Below are positions 17,977-26,518 of a stretch of 64,000 nt of DNA, piece after piece. The first letter of the stretch is position 1, and every line of letters starts with the position of its first letter. The translations under genes and the position numbers were made by a program. Under the pieces are notes generated by a model. It was not told the origin of the DNA and did not search any database. It saw only the letters and a program-made list of their open reading frames with translations. The DNA comes from Tritrichomonas musculus (taxonomy: Eukaryota; Parabasalia; Tritrichomonadida; Tritrichomonadidae): assembly GCA_039105265.1 (NCBI GenBank), contig JAPFFF010000002.1, forward strand, positions 6,944,001 through 7,008,000. Direction: 5' to 3'.

Positions 17977-18435
17977 TTAGTCTAATACAATATTTTGATG
18001 AGTACCCTTAAATATTGTTGGTTCTGGTATATCATATTTCTCTCTTAGCTTTAATAACATATCGCGGTTTGTTTTGTTGATTCGTTCAATAGAATAGTTA
18101 TAATATTCATGTTCTTTATATACTTGCTTTTCAGTATTACCGTTAACAAAGAACTCTAATGAATTACAGTTAATTCTTCTCCTTGTATTAGATGTTAAAA
18201 CGACATGCTCAAACCCCATTTCTTTGATTTTATCAGGGTAGAATCTAATTGTTTTATCCGGTGTTTGTAGTGAAATGTATAACACTTTCGCAATAAAACT
18301 CGATTTGTTGATAATAGGATATTTTTCGCAAAGCAGTGTGAAATCACATTTATTGAAATCATCAGGGTTTTCCAATAGTGAGATAAGATTGTTGATATAT
18401 TCGAAAACTCTAAGTGATTTGCTATTGCAAGCCAT
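17977..18435 (-). CDS. Conserved protein convergent with ATPase (152 aa)
   Basis: Not recognised. Shares with the D homologue VFEYINNLISLLE-type start, FTLLCEKYPI, an alpha/beta centre ending LTSNTRRRINCNSLEFFV, and the C-terminal QNIVLD. Same length and position in B and D, so clearly a real conserved gene. Confidence 0.72.
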   Translation of the reverse strand: MACNSKSLRVFEYINNLISLLENPDDFNKCDFTLLCEKYPIINKSSFIAKVLYISLQTPDKTIRFYPDKIKEMGFEHVVLTSNTRRRINCNSLEFFVNGNTEKQVYKEHEYYNYSIERINKTNRDMLLKLREKYDIPEPTIFKGTHQNIVLD

Positions 18436-18480
18436 TTTGTAATGAAATAAAAATTTAAAAAAATATTTGATTTACTTAAC

Positions 18481-19203
18481 TTATGGTTCATAATCAAAAT
18501 ATGTTTTGTTATTTCCAAGATGAGGTCTTGTGTTATAGTATTTCCAATCATTCCATACAACTTGGTAATTTCTATCTTTGTATCTATATGTTAACTTTGA
18601 TTTCTGATTAACATATTGTGATATCAATTCACAACCTTCTTTAGCAAATAATTGTGCAATATGTTCATGAGTGTATCTTGGGCATTTAGATTTATGTGCC
18701 CTATATCCTGTATTCCATTTTGTTGGTGTTGTTTGGTATTCCAGTCCTTCAAATAAGTATCGTATTTTGGTTCGTCCATCAACATATTTATCAAGTAATT
18801 CACAACCTTCTAGCTTCATTGAATCTCTCAAATTGTTTTCTTTAGCTAATCGTTTCTTTTCAATTTTATCATTTTTGTACTCTTCTAGTTTCGTAATTCC
18901 ATTGGGATTAATATCATATTTCATTTTACTTTTACTCTTATGAGCACTTCTTATGGGATCAATAACAAAATCTTCAAGATGAGCAGTCAATAATTGTGTT
19001 GGATTAGAGTTTTTATAAAAATAGATTAGCGAACTTGGATATATATTCTTAGGTGTTTTGATGATTGTGCAGTTATTTTCTTCAAACAATTGCTTAACTA
19101 AATCATATGTTGCATCAACAGTTTTTGGAATATACGATGTATAAAACTTATTATTGTGGTTTTCAATAATGTTAGCTTTCATAGTACTTAATGCTTCACT
19201 CAT
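18481..19203 (-). CDS. Repeat-domain protein (240 aa), possible DNA-binding
   Basis: I place the start at 19203 (MSEALSTMK), because a TTTATTTTTTT motif lies just upstream; the frame is open further. Contains tandem modules of about 45 aa with the pattern EGCELLDKYVDGRTKIRYLFEGLEYQTTPTKW / EGCELISQYVNQKSKLTYRYKDRNYQVVWNDW, each followed by a short basic linker. Similar modules accompany nucleases and KilA-N/Bro proteins in large DNA viruses; I infer nucleic-acid binding with low certainty. A partial second copy lies at 19943-20229. Confidence 0.6.
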   Translation of the reverse strand: MSEALSTMKANIIENHNNKFYTSYIPKTVDATYDLVKQLFEENNCTIIKTPKNIYPSSLIYFYKNSNPTQLLTAHLEDFVIDPIRSAHKSKSKMKYDINPNGITKLEEYKNDKIEKKRLAKENNLRDSMKLEGCELLDKYVDGRTKIRYLFEGLEYQTTPTKWNTGYRAHKSKCPRYTHEHIAQLFAKEGCELISQYVNQKSKLTYRYKDRNYQVVWNDWKYYNTRPHLGNNKTYFDYEP

Positions 19204-19388
19204 TTTTAGTATGGAAAAAAATAAAAAATAATTATCACTTGAATGATGACATGATGGACTGAAAGAAATGAATAAGTAGTTTGTGCGTATTGAAGAGAAT
19301 GTGATAAACAACATTGAGTACAACATATGAATCTCAATGATATTATATCAAATCAGTAGTTCGTGCTTCTGGGGGTCTATGATGCTCT

Positions 19389-19844
19389 CTATACACTACT
19401 GGCGACAGCCCTTGGAGTAAGGTCATTGATTTTGTTAACCATCTGCTCACATTGCTTCTCAAAATGAGCATCCAAAAGCTGAGCAATACATATGGCATAC
19501 TTTCGACTTGCCAAGCATGCAACATCATTGACGAGTAGTCGGTGAATGTATATACCTTGCAATTGTGGATTTCCAATATTTGTCCGATTTTGAACCAAAT
19601 CCTCGGGACAGCAATTTTGCTGTGCCGATAATTCATCGAGTATTTCATTGGTTTCAGCGAGTTGCCTCCATCGATAAGCTTGCTTCTTTGAATTACATAC
19701 ATTGAGAATCTATTGCATCTGGTACATATCATCATTAATGGAATGTATCAAACGGAGCTTCTCATTATACTGGATGTATTCATATTCGGCATCGATTGGT
19801 TCGAAAACGGCTGACATTGGTGTGTTTGTCCCAGTTGATTCCAT
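19389..19844 (-). pseudogene. Degenerate KilA-N gene copy
   Basis: Clear relative of the KilA-N gene at 12140 over the domain core (IYIHRLLVNDVACLASRKYAICIAQLL) and the N-terminal EYEYIQYNEKLRLIHSI. The copy is broken, with about one or two breaks, and lacks the C-terminal domain. It contains a CAGCAATTTTGCTG hairpin (19608-19623). Confidence 0.72.
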
Positions 19845-19942
19845 TTCAAGCTTAATAAAAAATTGAGTTGCATTGCGAACAAGCTAGTTCTGACCTCAAT
19901 CGAAGTTGAGTCCAAAAATATAAAATGTGAATGCATAAATGC

Positions 19943-20229
19943 TCATGATCCAGTAAAATGACTCATATTCCTACCGAGATGTGGGCGACTATTATAAAAT
20001 TTCCAATCATTCCATACAACTTCATATTCGGTATCCTTGTACTTATATTTTAATAAAGATTTTTGATTTTTATATTGGGATATCAGCTGGCAGCCTTCCT
20101 TTGCAAATAACTGTGCAATGTGCTCTTGTGTATATCTAATGCATTTAACATTATGAGGTCTAATCCCGGAGTTCCATCTTGTTGGTTGCACACTATAATC
20201 CAGACCTTCAAATATGTAATGCACAGGTT
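19943..20229 (-). pseudogene. Partial repeat-domain protein, cut by element C
   Basis: About 93 codons closely matching the C-terminal module pair of the 240-aa protein at 18481 (EGLDYSVQPTRWNSG, EGCQLISQYKNQKSLLKYKY, VVWNDWKFYNSRPHLG). The upstream part is absent because the tip of C begins at 20230. Together with the KilA-N copy beside it, it suggests duplication of a KilA-N/repeat-protein cassette. Confidence 0.68.
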
Positions 20230-20696
20230 AGTAGTGATAGTAGACCGGCTGGAGGGGTGAGATAAAAGGGGTATCAAAAGGGGTAGGGGTGAGATAAAAG
20301 TTTTAAGTTGACGGTAGACACTTTTGAATCTTCATCTTTGAATTTACATCTTTGAACTTGTTTAGTAGTATATATCAGTCGGTTTCCGTCGGGTTAAAGC
20401 CCGCCGTCAACACGACTAATGAACAAAAATAACACAACTCAAAAAATCGAACTTTCAAAAATTTTTTATTTTTTTATCAGCAATTTATAATGTCAAACCA
20501 AGCGGAACAATTAAGCACCCTCATTAATAGAATCAATAAAAAGCTAAAAGGATGGAGACCCGCTTTAAAATACCTCTACGATAATGATGATATCATAGAT
20601 GAAGTACTAAAAGAGATAAATCACTTTATTAAACAGCTAAAGAAATTCAACGGTACTGAACAATTAATTGCTGAACTTGAAGAACTCATTTATTAG
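20230..20696. repeat. Terminal inverted repeat of element C
   Basis: Tip AGTAGTGATAGTAGACCGGC from 20230, then a partly duplicated AGGGGTGAGATAAAAG unit, the TCTTCATCTTTGAA unit, the stem-loop GGGTTAAAGCCC (20391-20402), the A/T block and the 68-aa gene. The partner TIR of C is not in the window. Confidence 0.85.
20490..20696 (+). CDS. TIR-encoded small helical protein (68 aa)
   Basis: Three residues differ from the copy in A. Preceded by TTTATTTTTTTATCAGCAATTTATA immediately before the ATG. The 3' end overlaps the convergent 75-aa gene by 11 bp. Confidence 0.7.
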   Translation: MSNQAEQLSTLINRINKKLKGWRPALKYLYDNDDIIDEVLKEINHFIKQLKKFNGTEQLIAELEELIY

Positions 20697-20913
20697 ACAA
20701 TTCATTTAATTCATTCTCAAGCTGATGAACTTTATTTTTGAGGCTGTTGATGTCTTCAATAAGAGACTCACGAACGGCGAGACCGTCAGAGCCAAGCATT
20801 CCTGATTTGATATTGTTGAGGTATTGTTTGTAATCATAACACTTTTCTTTCAATCCTCGTTTGATACGTTTTAATTCAGGTATTTCTTTCTTGTATTCTG
20901 TTAGTTCACTCAT
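20686..20913 (-). CDS. Conserved small coiled-coil protein (75 aa)
   Basis: Nearly identical to the copies in A and D, with the same KKEIPELKRIKRGLKEK opening and heptad tail. 14 bp from the start of the divergent 77-aa gene. Confidence 0.7.
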   Translation of the reverse strand: MSELTEYKKEIPELKRIKRGLKEKCYDYKQYLNNIKSGMLGSDGLAVRESLIEDINSLKNKVHQLENELNELSNK

Positions 20914-20927
20914 TTAATAACAATTAA

Positions 20928-21161
20928 ATGTCTGTTATTAATCAAATGAGAACCGTTCATGATGATAAACACAAAAACTATTTTGATAGATTACAATTAA
21001 CGATGCAAAAGAAGAGAACAAAAATAAACTCAGCTCCTACAGTGAAATGTTATAATGAAAAAGGTAATGTATTTCATGAACCACAGCCAAAAACGACTAA
21101 ATCATTAAATCATCATGATTCACTTAATCATTCGGTGGTTGTCAGGAGCAACAACATTTAA
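20928..21161 (+). CDS. Conserved small basic protein (77 aa)
   Basis: Homologue of the A and D proteins (RTVHDDKHKNYFDRLQL, SLNHHDSLNHSVV). Overlaps the 176-aa gene by 42 bp at its 3' end, as in A and D. Confidence 0.7.
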   Translation: MSVINQMRTVHDDKHKNYFDRLQLTMQKKRTKINSAPTVKCYNEKGNVFHEPQPKTTKSLNHHDSLNHSVVVRSNNI

Positions 21162-21650
21162 TACATATTCATTAATGACTTTTGATTGCTGATCAACAAC
21201 ATTTGAAAGCTTATTAATATGTTCTTCAAGTATTTTATTTTTATCGATGAGCTGTTTAATGATGATATCAACGTGAATCAACTTACTGTCAAACAAATCG
21301 CGAAGTTCATCGGTCTTGGAAGATATCGCATCAACTGTTTCTCTTAGCATAATAATATCAGCGGTGATATTGTCATTCTCAAGTGTTTTAGTGATTGTAT
21401 TCCCGACTTTCTTCAAATAAATGTCGCCGTTAAGTCTTTTACCGTCTTTGCAATTACGTTTTGTGATTTTGTATTCATTGCCGTCATTAGTGATGATTTT
21501 ATAAATCTTGTTCAAATAGTTTGTCGTTTGTGATTTCATTTGATCAATATTCTTATGACAGAACAAATCGAATTCTTCAAGTGATTTAAATACTTTAACT
21601 TCATTTCTGTTTTCATTTATTATTATAACTTCATTAATGTTTTCATTCAT
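21120..21650 (-). CDS. Conserved coiled-coil protein (176 aa)
   Basis: The longest member of this family here: the globular part (EEFDLFCHKNIDQM, YKITKRNCKDGKRLNGDIYLKK) is followed by an extended coiled-coil of about 85 residues with a segment (about 105-130) not found in the 158-aa copies. The last 35 residues are nearly identical to those copies. Confidence 0.7.
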   Translation of the reverse strand: MNENINEVIIINENRNEVKVFKSLEEFDLFCHKNIDQMKSQTTNYLNKIYKIITNDGNEYKITKRNCKDGKRLNGDIYLKKVGNTITKTLENDNITADIIMLRETVDAISSKTDELRDLFDSKLIHVDIIIKQLIDKNKILEEHINKLSNVVDQQSKVINEYVLNVVAPDNHRMIK

Positions 21651-21682
21651 TTGAGTTTATGATAAAACGTTTATAGATATCA

Positions 21683-21934
21683 TTAAACTTTATCTAATAT
21701 TGACTTTCCAACCGTTCCAACTCGACCTACCGTACTTAAACCTGTATCAATAGTGTCAATAACTTGACCGACACCTGGAATGAATTTCGTTATCGGTTTA
21801 ACTTTATCGATAATCTGTTTTCCGACATCAACGACTTTAGGGATGTTATCAACAATCTTTGTTGCTACATCTTTGATTTTGTTTCCGAACTTCTTGAAAC
21901 CGTTCTTTATCTTATTGAATATGCCTATACCCAT
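21683..21934 (-). CDS. Small amphipathic virion-type protein (83 aa)
   Basis: MGIGIFNKIKNGFKKFGNKIK then FIPGVGQVIDTIDTGL; more diverged from A and D than the neighbouring genes. Divergent from MCP. Confidence 0.7.
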   Translation of the reverse strand: MGIGIFNKIKNGFKKFGNKIKDVATKIVDNIPKVVDVGKQIIDKVKPITKFIPGVGQVIDTIDTGLSTVGRVGTVGKSILDKV

Positions 21935-21989
21935 TTTAAAGAGTAAATAAAAGAGATAATATATTGATTCTTTTTATTAAATCATAAAT

Positions 21990-23856
21990 ATTATATCGTA
22001 ATGAGAGATCACATAACCATCAAATCGAAACAGGAAATGTATTGCATGCATTTGAAGAGATGCGTCATATGATTAACGTTAATGACGGAACACGTTCATT
22101 TTCATTCAGAACTGTTGACTGTCATGATCAGCCCGCACCGTTTACAGCCGGTCAATACTCACAAATCAGTTTAACTCATCCTGATCATTTCATAAGTGAT
22201 GTTGACAAAGGATTTCTGACATTTCATGTCAAACTAGATTTACAGTTGAATACCGATCTTGATAAATTGCGAACCATTGAAGACCCTCAACACTTCTACA
22301 AACTGTTTGTCGGCTTCAAATCATCAAATCAGTTGTTCGATCGTTTAGAGATTCTACATAATAATGTTAATGTCGGATATCAACAGAATGAATGTGTTCG
22401 TGAAGGTTTCTTATATTCTGCACTTAAACCAGAAACAGAAAAGAAAAGACGTAGATTCGTTCATTCTTTATGGGAAAATGTAAGTCAATATTCACAAACA
22501 ATGGCAGGAACGTATGTAAATCTGATGAATTTCAAAGAGAACGGAAGAGCACAAGTTGAATTTGATTTAAACCTTCCGTTTGATGACTTACTAGCATTAC
22601 AGGCATTTGATTTATTCCCTAACGGAATCATCGGTGATTTATCAATTCGTTTTCAAGTCAGCCCCGCCGGTCTTGTTTGGGCTGTTATTGATCCGTATGT
22701 AGTTGCTGAAACAAAAGCATTTCTCGAAGATGATGAATCTGTTTCTGCTGAATCATTAGATAAACTTCGTGATTTAAAGGTTCGCGGTAAACTTAAACGT
22801 CAATTCACACAAATCGGTAATGAAGCAACCATTCCTTCCGTGTTTGATCAAACACTTACAATCAAATATCAAAGAATACATGCCGGTAATCCTGTTGAGG
22901 AAGATGAAACACCAAAAGAAGTTGTATTTCATTACACAACTGATGATTATGAGAAGTTTCATGTGAAAGAGTCTGATGTTAATAAAGGAACGTTTGCAGA
23001 AATGATAGCATCAAATAATCCCGATGCTCCGTTAGCTCCGGGCGATGTTGTTAAAATCTTAGAAACAAAACATAAAGACATTGAATATTCAAACGGTGTT
23101 GCAACATTGACCTGCAATCAAATGACAATCACTCTTTGCAAATCAAACATGCAGGGCTACGGTGTTTGTGAAGCAACACGTCAAGGTATTGAAAACATTT
23201 TGAGACAAGGTTTAATCATTCCTTCACAGAAGGTTGATTATCATGCATTTCCGATTGCTGCCGCCGCAAACGGAATCAAATCAACATTGAACATACCTTT
23301 GATTAACGTTACAACGATATCGGTTCTGTTTCCAAAGCATCATAATGATCTGACTGTATTTGAAAACCCTGTTTATCAAAACTGTTATTTGAACATAGGC
23401 GGTAAGAACTTCCCTGACGAGAACGTAGATACCATCGGTGCAAGATTCTTTGAAAATCAATTGACTGCCGGTGATTTAGACGCAATTACACTTCAATGTA
23501 CAAAGGAATTTGAAGATTCATTTACTATGCCAAAGAACGACGCACGAGGTAATCGATACAAAAACACTTTGTCTGATGCAACATCATTTGTATTCAATAT
23601 TCAAACTGAAAGATCATCTGCAGGTTATTGTTATGATGGTTTAGACGGAGGTTTTGGTAATGTTCAAATTCAAATCAACGGTCAACCAATTCACACAGGT
23701 GTGAACGATACATATTATAATGTAAATGAAGAAGGTACAGTTCATCCACCCCCCTGTCAGTTATGTTTGTGCCGTGATACATACTTTAAATTATCTCTCG
23801 AAGGTTTAGAATACGTTGATGATGAAACGCCAAAAGGTTCGCAAGCTAATGAATAA
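21990..23856 (+). pseudogene. MCP: Major capsid protein, broken at about one point
   Basis: Paralogue of the A, B and D MCPs with most of the coding region open (about 604 codons). It lacks the Pro/Ser/Thr-rich insert; a shorter unrelated segment joins the two conserved halves, so this version represents another capsid subtype. Codon choice is somewhat richer in G+C than in D. Counted as one break in element C. Confidence 0.8.
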
Positions 23857-23869
23857 ATAAACTGATTTC

Positions 23870-23967
23870 GATTGAAGGTTAAAATTACCCCTTTCTATAG
23901 CTCTTTTTATTTTTGTGATTCTTTGACTGTTTCCGTTCACGGGCGGCATTTGAAGGCTTTATTTTTG
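23870..23967 (+). promoter_or_regulatory. Intergenic repeat unit and TTTATTTTT motif upstream of INT
   Basis: Contains CGATTGAAGGTTAAAA (23870-23885) and a block CTTTTTATTTTTGTGATTCT...TTCACGGGCGGCATTT that recurs at about 32922-32970. The motif TTTATTTTTG (23958-23967) ends 8 bp before the integrase ATG, as at the D integrase. Promoter role is inferred from recurrence. Confidence 0.5.
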
Positions 23968-23975
23968 CGATCAAA

Positions 23976-25091
23976 ATGAATGAATACATCGAAGACATAG
24001 CGAGTGCACGCAGCTACAAAGAATCAATTAATTATCCTTTCAAATCTAAATACAAGTACATCAAAGACACAAACATTAAAACTGAGCCCTATATTAAGGA
24101 TTTCCGATTGAAAACAGTAAAGAAACTATCAAAACCTGACTTCTCATTTGAGCCTCATTGTTGGGAAATGGATATAATGTTTGCATTAAACAAAGCTTAT
24201 CTCGTCCTAATCAATGTAAACACGAAATACTTAATTGTTGAACCGATTGCGGACAGAACTGAGTTAACTATAATCAAAGTAATTGATAAACTAGTTAATA
24301 AAAGGAATATCAGAATCGAAACAATTAAATGTGATGGTGAACAGGCTTTTATATCAAATGCATTCAAAAGTTATTGCAACGGAGACGAAAGATACCAATC
24401 AAACAAACCGTCAATTAAATTCAAAGCCCCAAACAAAATAAAGTTAATCATTGATGATTCACCTTTCACGAACGCACATAAATGTGTTGATGCAGTAATC
24501 AGAACATTACGAAACGCTTTCGGTCAATCACAACAACGAATGACAAACAATGTATTGATACAACAAACGGTTAAATGGTACAATAACACACCTCATTCAT
24601 CTCTTCGTTTATTGAATCCTTTATACACATCATTTGATGAAGAAACTGATGAATACCTTGACAAACGACAATCAAAATACATTTATCTTACACCTCAACA
24701 GATGCAAGACGATCGAGACTTTGAATGGCAGTACATAAGAGCGAAATCAATGCAATTGAAAGAGATTCAACAAAAACAACGATTTAAAGGTCTTCTGTCA
24801 TACAAACCAAAAAATATAATACTCATTCATACCGATTACGGAAAAACAGAAAAGAAACATGAAAAGCGAAGAAGAGTATTTAATGAACTCGCTGAATTCA
24901 TTTGCTATGAGTCCGGAAACGTTAAATGTAAACTATTAAATCCTTTACGTCAAACTAACAAAACACTGAAGAATAAAACAATAATAACAGTTCCTATCAT
25001 GTACACAAAATATGTTTGTTCATCAATAGATGCTTTGAATGATGATTATAAAATATTCTTTTTGACTTATAAAACGCAAAATGAAAGCTAA
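23976..25091 (+). CDS. INT: Maverick integrase (DDE/rve), 371 aa
   Basis: Near identical to the D and A integrases, with a 13-residue different N-terminal extension (EYIEDIASARSYK) before the shared NYPFKSKYKYIKD. Catalytic blocks CWEMD, IKCDGEQ and HKCVDAVIRTLRNAFG are present. The stop overlaps the start of the 116-aa gene by 11 bp. Confidence 0.88.
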   Translation: MNEYIEDIASARSYKESINYPFKSKYKYIKDTNIKTEPYIKDFRLKTVKKLSKPDFSFEPHCWEMDIMFALNKAYLVLINVNTKYLIVEPIADRTELTIIKVIDKLVNKRNIRIETIKCDGEQAFISNAFKSYCNGDERYQSNKPSIKFKAPNKIKLIIDDSPFTNAHKCVDAVIRTLRNAFGQSQQRMTNNVLIQQTVKWYNNTPHSSLRLLNPLYTSFDEETDEYLDKRQSKYIYLTPQQMQDDRDFEWQYIRAKSMQLKEIQQKQRFKGLLSYKPKNIILIHTDYGKTEKKHEKRRRVFNELAEFICYESGNVKCKLLNPLRQTNKTLKNKTIITVPIMYTKYVCSSIDALNDDYKIFFLTYKTQNES

Positions 25092-25431
25092 ACAACCAAT
25101 CACAAAACGATACTATCACACACAAACAAAAGATTTTAATCTTCCTGATGATTTCGTTTATAGTCGCAACAAGAAGTACATTGTTGTTCAGTATTGCGGG
25201 GCTGTTGTCAATCAACATATTGTCGGTGATTTAATGGTTCATTCAGATATAGTTGAATTCATGCCTTTCTGCGACCATTTCATTATGCTTGCTAACAGAA
25301 GACAAACCAAATACAGAAAATATGAGTGTCTGAACAACACAAAGAAAGAATACAGGTTATGGTTTACAGACATGAAAGGAAACGTTATTGAACCTGAATC
25401 ATTTATATTCAGTTGTTTATTAATTTATTGA
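25081..25431 (+). CDS. Conserved post-integrase protein (116 aa)
   Basis: Differs from the D copy at only a few residues. Beta-rich, one compact domain; blocks NKKYIVVQYCGAVVNQHIVG and FMPFCDHFIMLANRRQTKYR. Starts inside the last codons of integrase, so any promoter lies in integrase coding sequence or the two are co-transcribed. Confidence 0.72.
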   Translation: MKAKQPITKRYYHTQTKDFNLPDDFVYSRNKKYIVVQYCGAVVNQHIVGDLMVHSDIVEFMPFCDHFIMLANRRQTKYRKYECLNNTKKEYRLWFTDMKGNVIEPESFIFSCLLIY

Positions 25432-25444
25432 AGTATCAAAGAAT

Positions 25445-26449
25445 ATGTTTAATAATCTCGGTAATTTGTTTAAAACAAAGGAACAAATCGAGAGAGAAGA
25501 ACGAGAGAAAGCGATACGTATACAAAGACAGAAAGTCCGTGAACGGGCACGTGATATAAGAAATAAAGCATATGAAGTACAACAGATTGGAAATGCAAAT
25601 GCACAATTATATCAAACACAAGCTAATGTATTGAGGACTCAATTACCACCGAGAACTAATTTACTGGATTACCAAAGACAAACAAATAATTTGGTATTAA
25701 ATGAACAACAGGAACATAATGATTTTCGTTTGAAAAGAAAGCTGCAAGATTATCAATACATTAATCGAAATCAACATATTGATGATGTTCAAGAGGAATA
25801 CCAGAAGACGAAACAAACGTGTTTCGGAAATCAACCACCACCACAAATGAATCAATTTAATCAACCACCACCACCGCCACCACAAATGAATCAATTTAAT
25901 CAACCGCCACAGACATCAACATACTCAATACCTGTTATCAATTCACAGCCACAAACACCAAAAATAAATAAACATATTCAATTTGCTGACGCAACTACAT
26001 CACCGTATCTGAAGGATTTCGGGACATCTCCCTACAAATCACCCCCACAAACAAATAAGTTTGCTAATGCTGCAACATCTCCTTTCAAATCACCACAAAA
26101 TGAAGAAGTATCATTTGCAAATGCGAAAGTTTATCATGTATCTTCTTCATCTGACGACGATAATGATAACCCGCCAATAAAGTACGGATGGATTGCTTTC
26201 AGTGATGATGAATCACCTCAACCGTATTCAATAAGAAAAACATTTTCATCTTCATCTGATTCATTACCTTCTGATTCATCTTCCGATACATTCCCTAATG
26301 GTTCACCAAAAAATAAAAAACAAAGTGATTCAAAGGGTAAACACAGTAAAAAACAAACGAATTCACAACCGTTTCCAATACATAATGATTCTTTAAATAC
26401 TGCGGGCAGTGACTCAACGAGAAGGAGGAGAAGAAGAAGACCGTCATAA
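25445..26449 (+). CDS. Low-complexity hypothetical protein (334 aa)
   Basis: Not recognised and unlike the protein in this slot in B or D. The N-terminal 80 residues are a charged helix (KTKEQIEREEREKAIRIQRQ), followed by Pro/Gln repeats (PPPQMNQFNQ twice, coded by a short direct repeat at about 25842-25905), FANAATSPF-type repeats, a Ser/Asp-rich part and a basic Arg tract (DSTRRRRRRRPS) at the end. Looks intrinsically disordered; a nucleic-acid-binding or scaffolding role is possible. Confidence 0.62.
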   Translation: MFNNLGNLFKTKEQIEREEREKAIRIQRQKVRERARDIRNKAYEVQQIGNANAQLYQTQANVLRTQLPPRTNLLDYQRQTNNLVLNEQQEHNDFRLKRKLQDYQYINRNQHIDDVQEEYQKTKQTCFGNQPPPQMNQFNQPPPPPPQMNQFNQPPQTSTYSIPVINSQPQTPKINKHIQFADATTSPYLKDFGTSPYKSPPQTNKFANAATSPFKSPQNEEVSFANAKVYHVSSSSDDDNDNPPIKYGWIAFSDDESPQPYSIRKTFSSSSDSLPSDSSSDTFPNGSPKNKKQSDSKGKHSKKQTNSQPFPIHNDSLNTAGSDSTRRRRRRRPS

Positions 26450-26518
26450 AAATAAAATCATCATTTTGCAAAAGAGGTTCAAGGTAGCTTCATCAAATAA
26501 TCATTAATTTATTTTTAT

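Larger units (their letters stand above)
4665..20229. mobile_element. Element B: Maverick of a second subfamily, interior piece
   Basis: A 15.6-kb segment with Maverick genes but no TIR of its own in view, bounded by the tips of A (4664) and C (20230). Gene order differs from A/C/D: the ATPase block follows the 76-aa gene directly. No PolB is present; in C and D PolB lies beyond the fibre gene, the side cut by A. It carries KilA-N genes and hairpins absent from C and D. Older than its neighbours by divergence; about three breaks including the two insertions, with the tail (19.3-20.2 kb) degenerate. Confidence 0.82.

Noticed and set aside
25842-25905. Tandem CCACCACCACAAATGAATCAATTTAAT repeat as a non-coding satellite
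   Set aside because: It is within the open 334-aa gene and encodes a Pro/Gln/Asn repeat.
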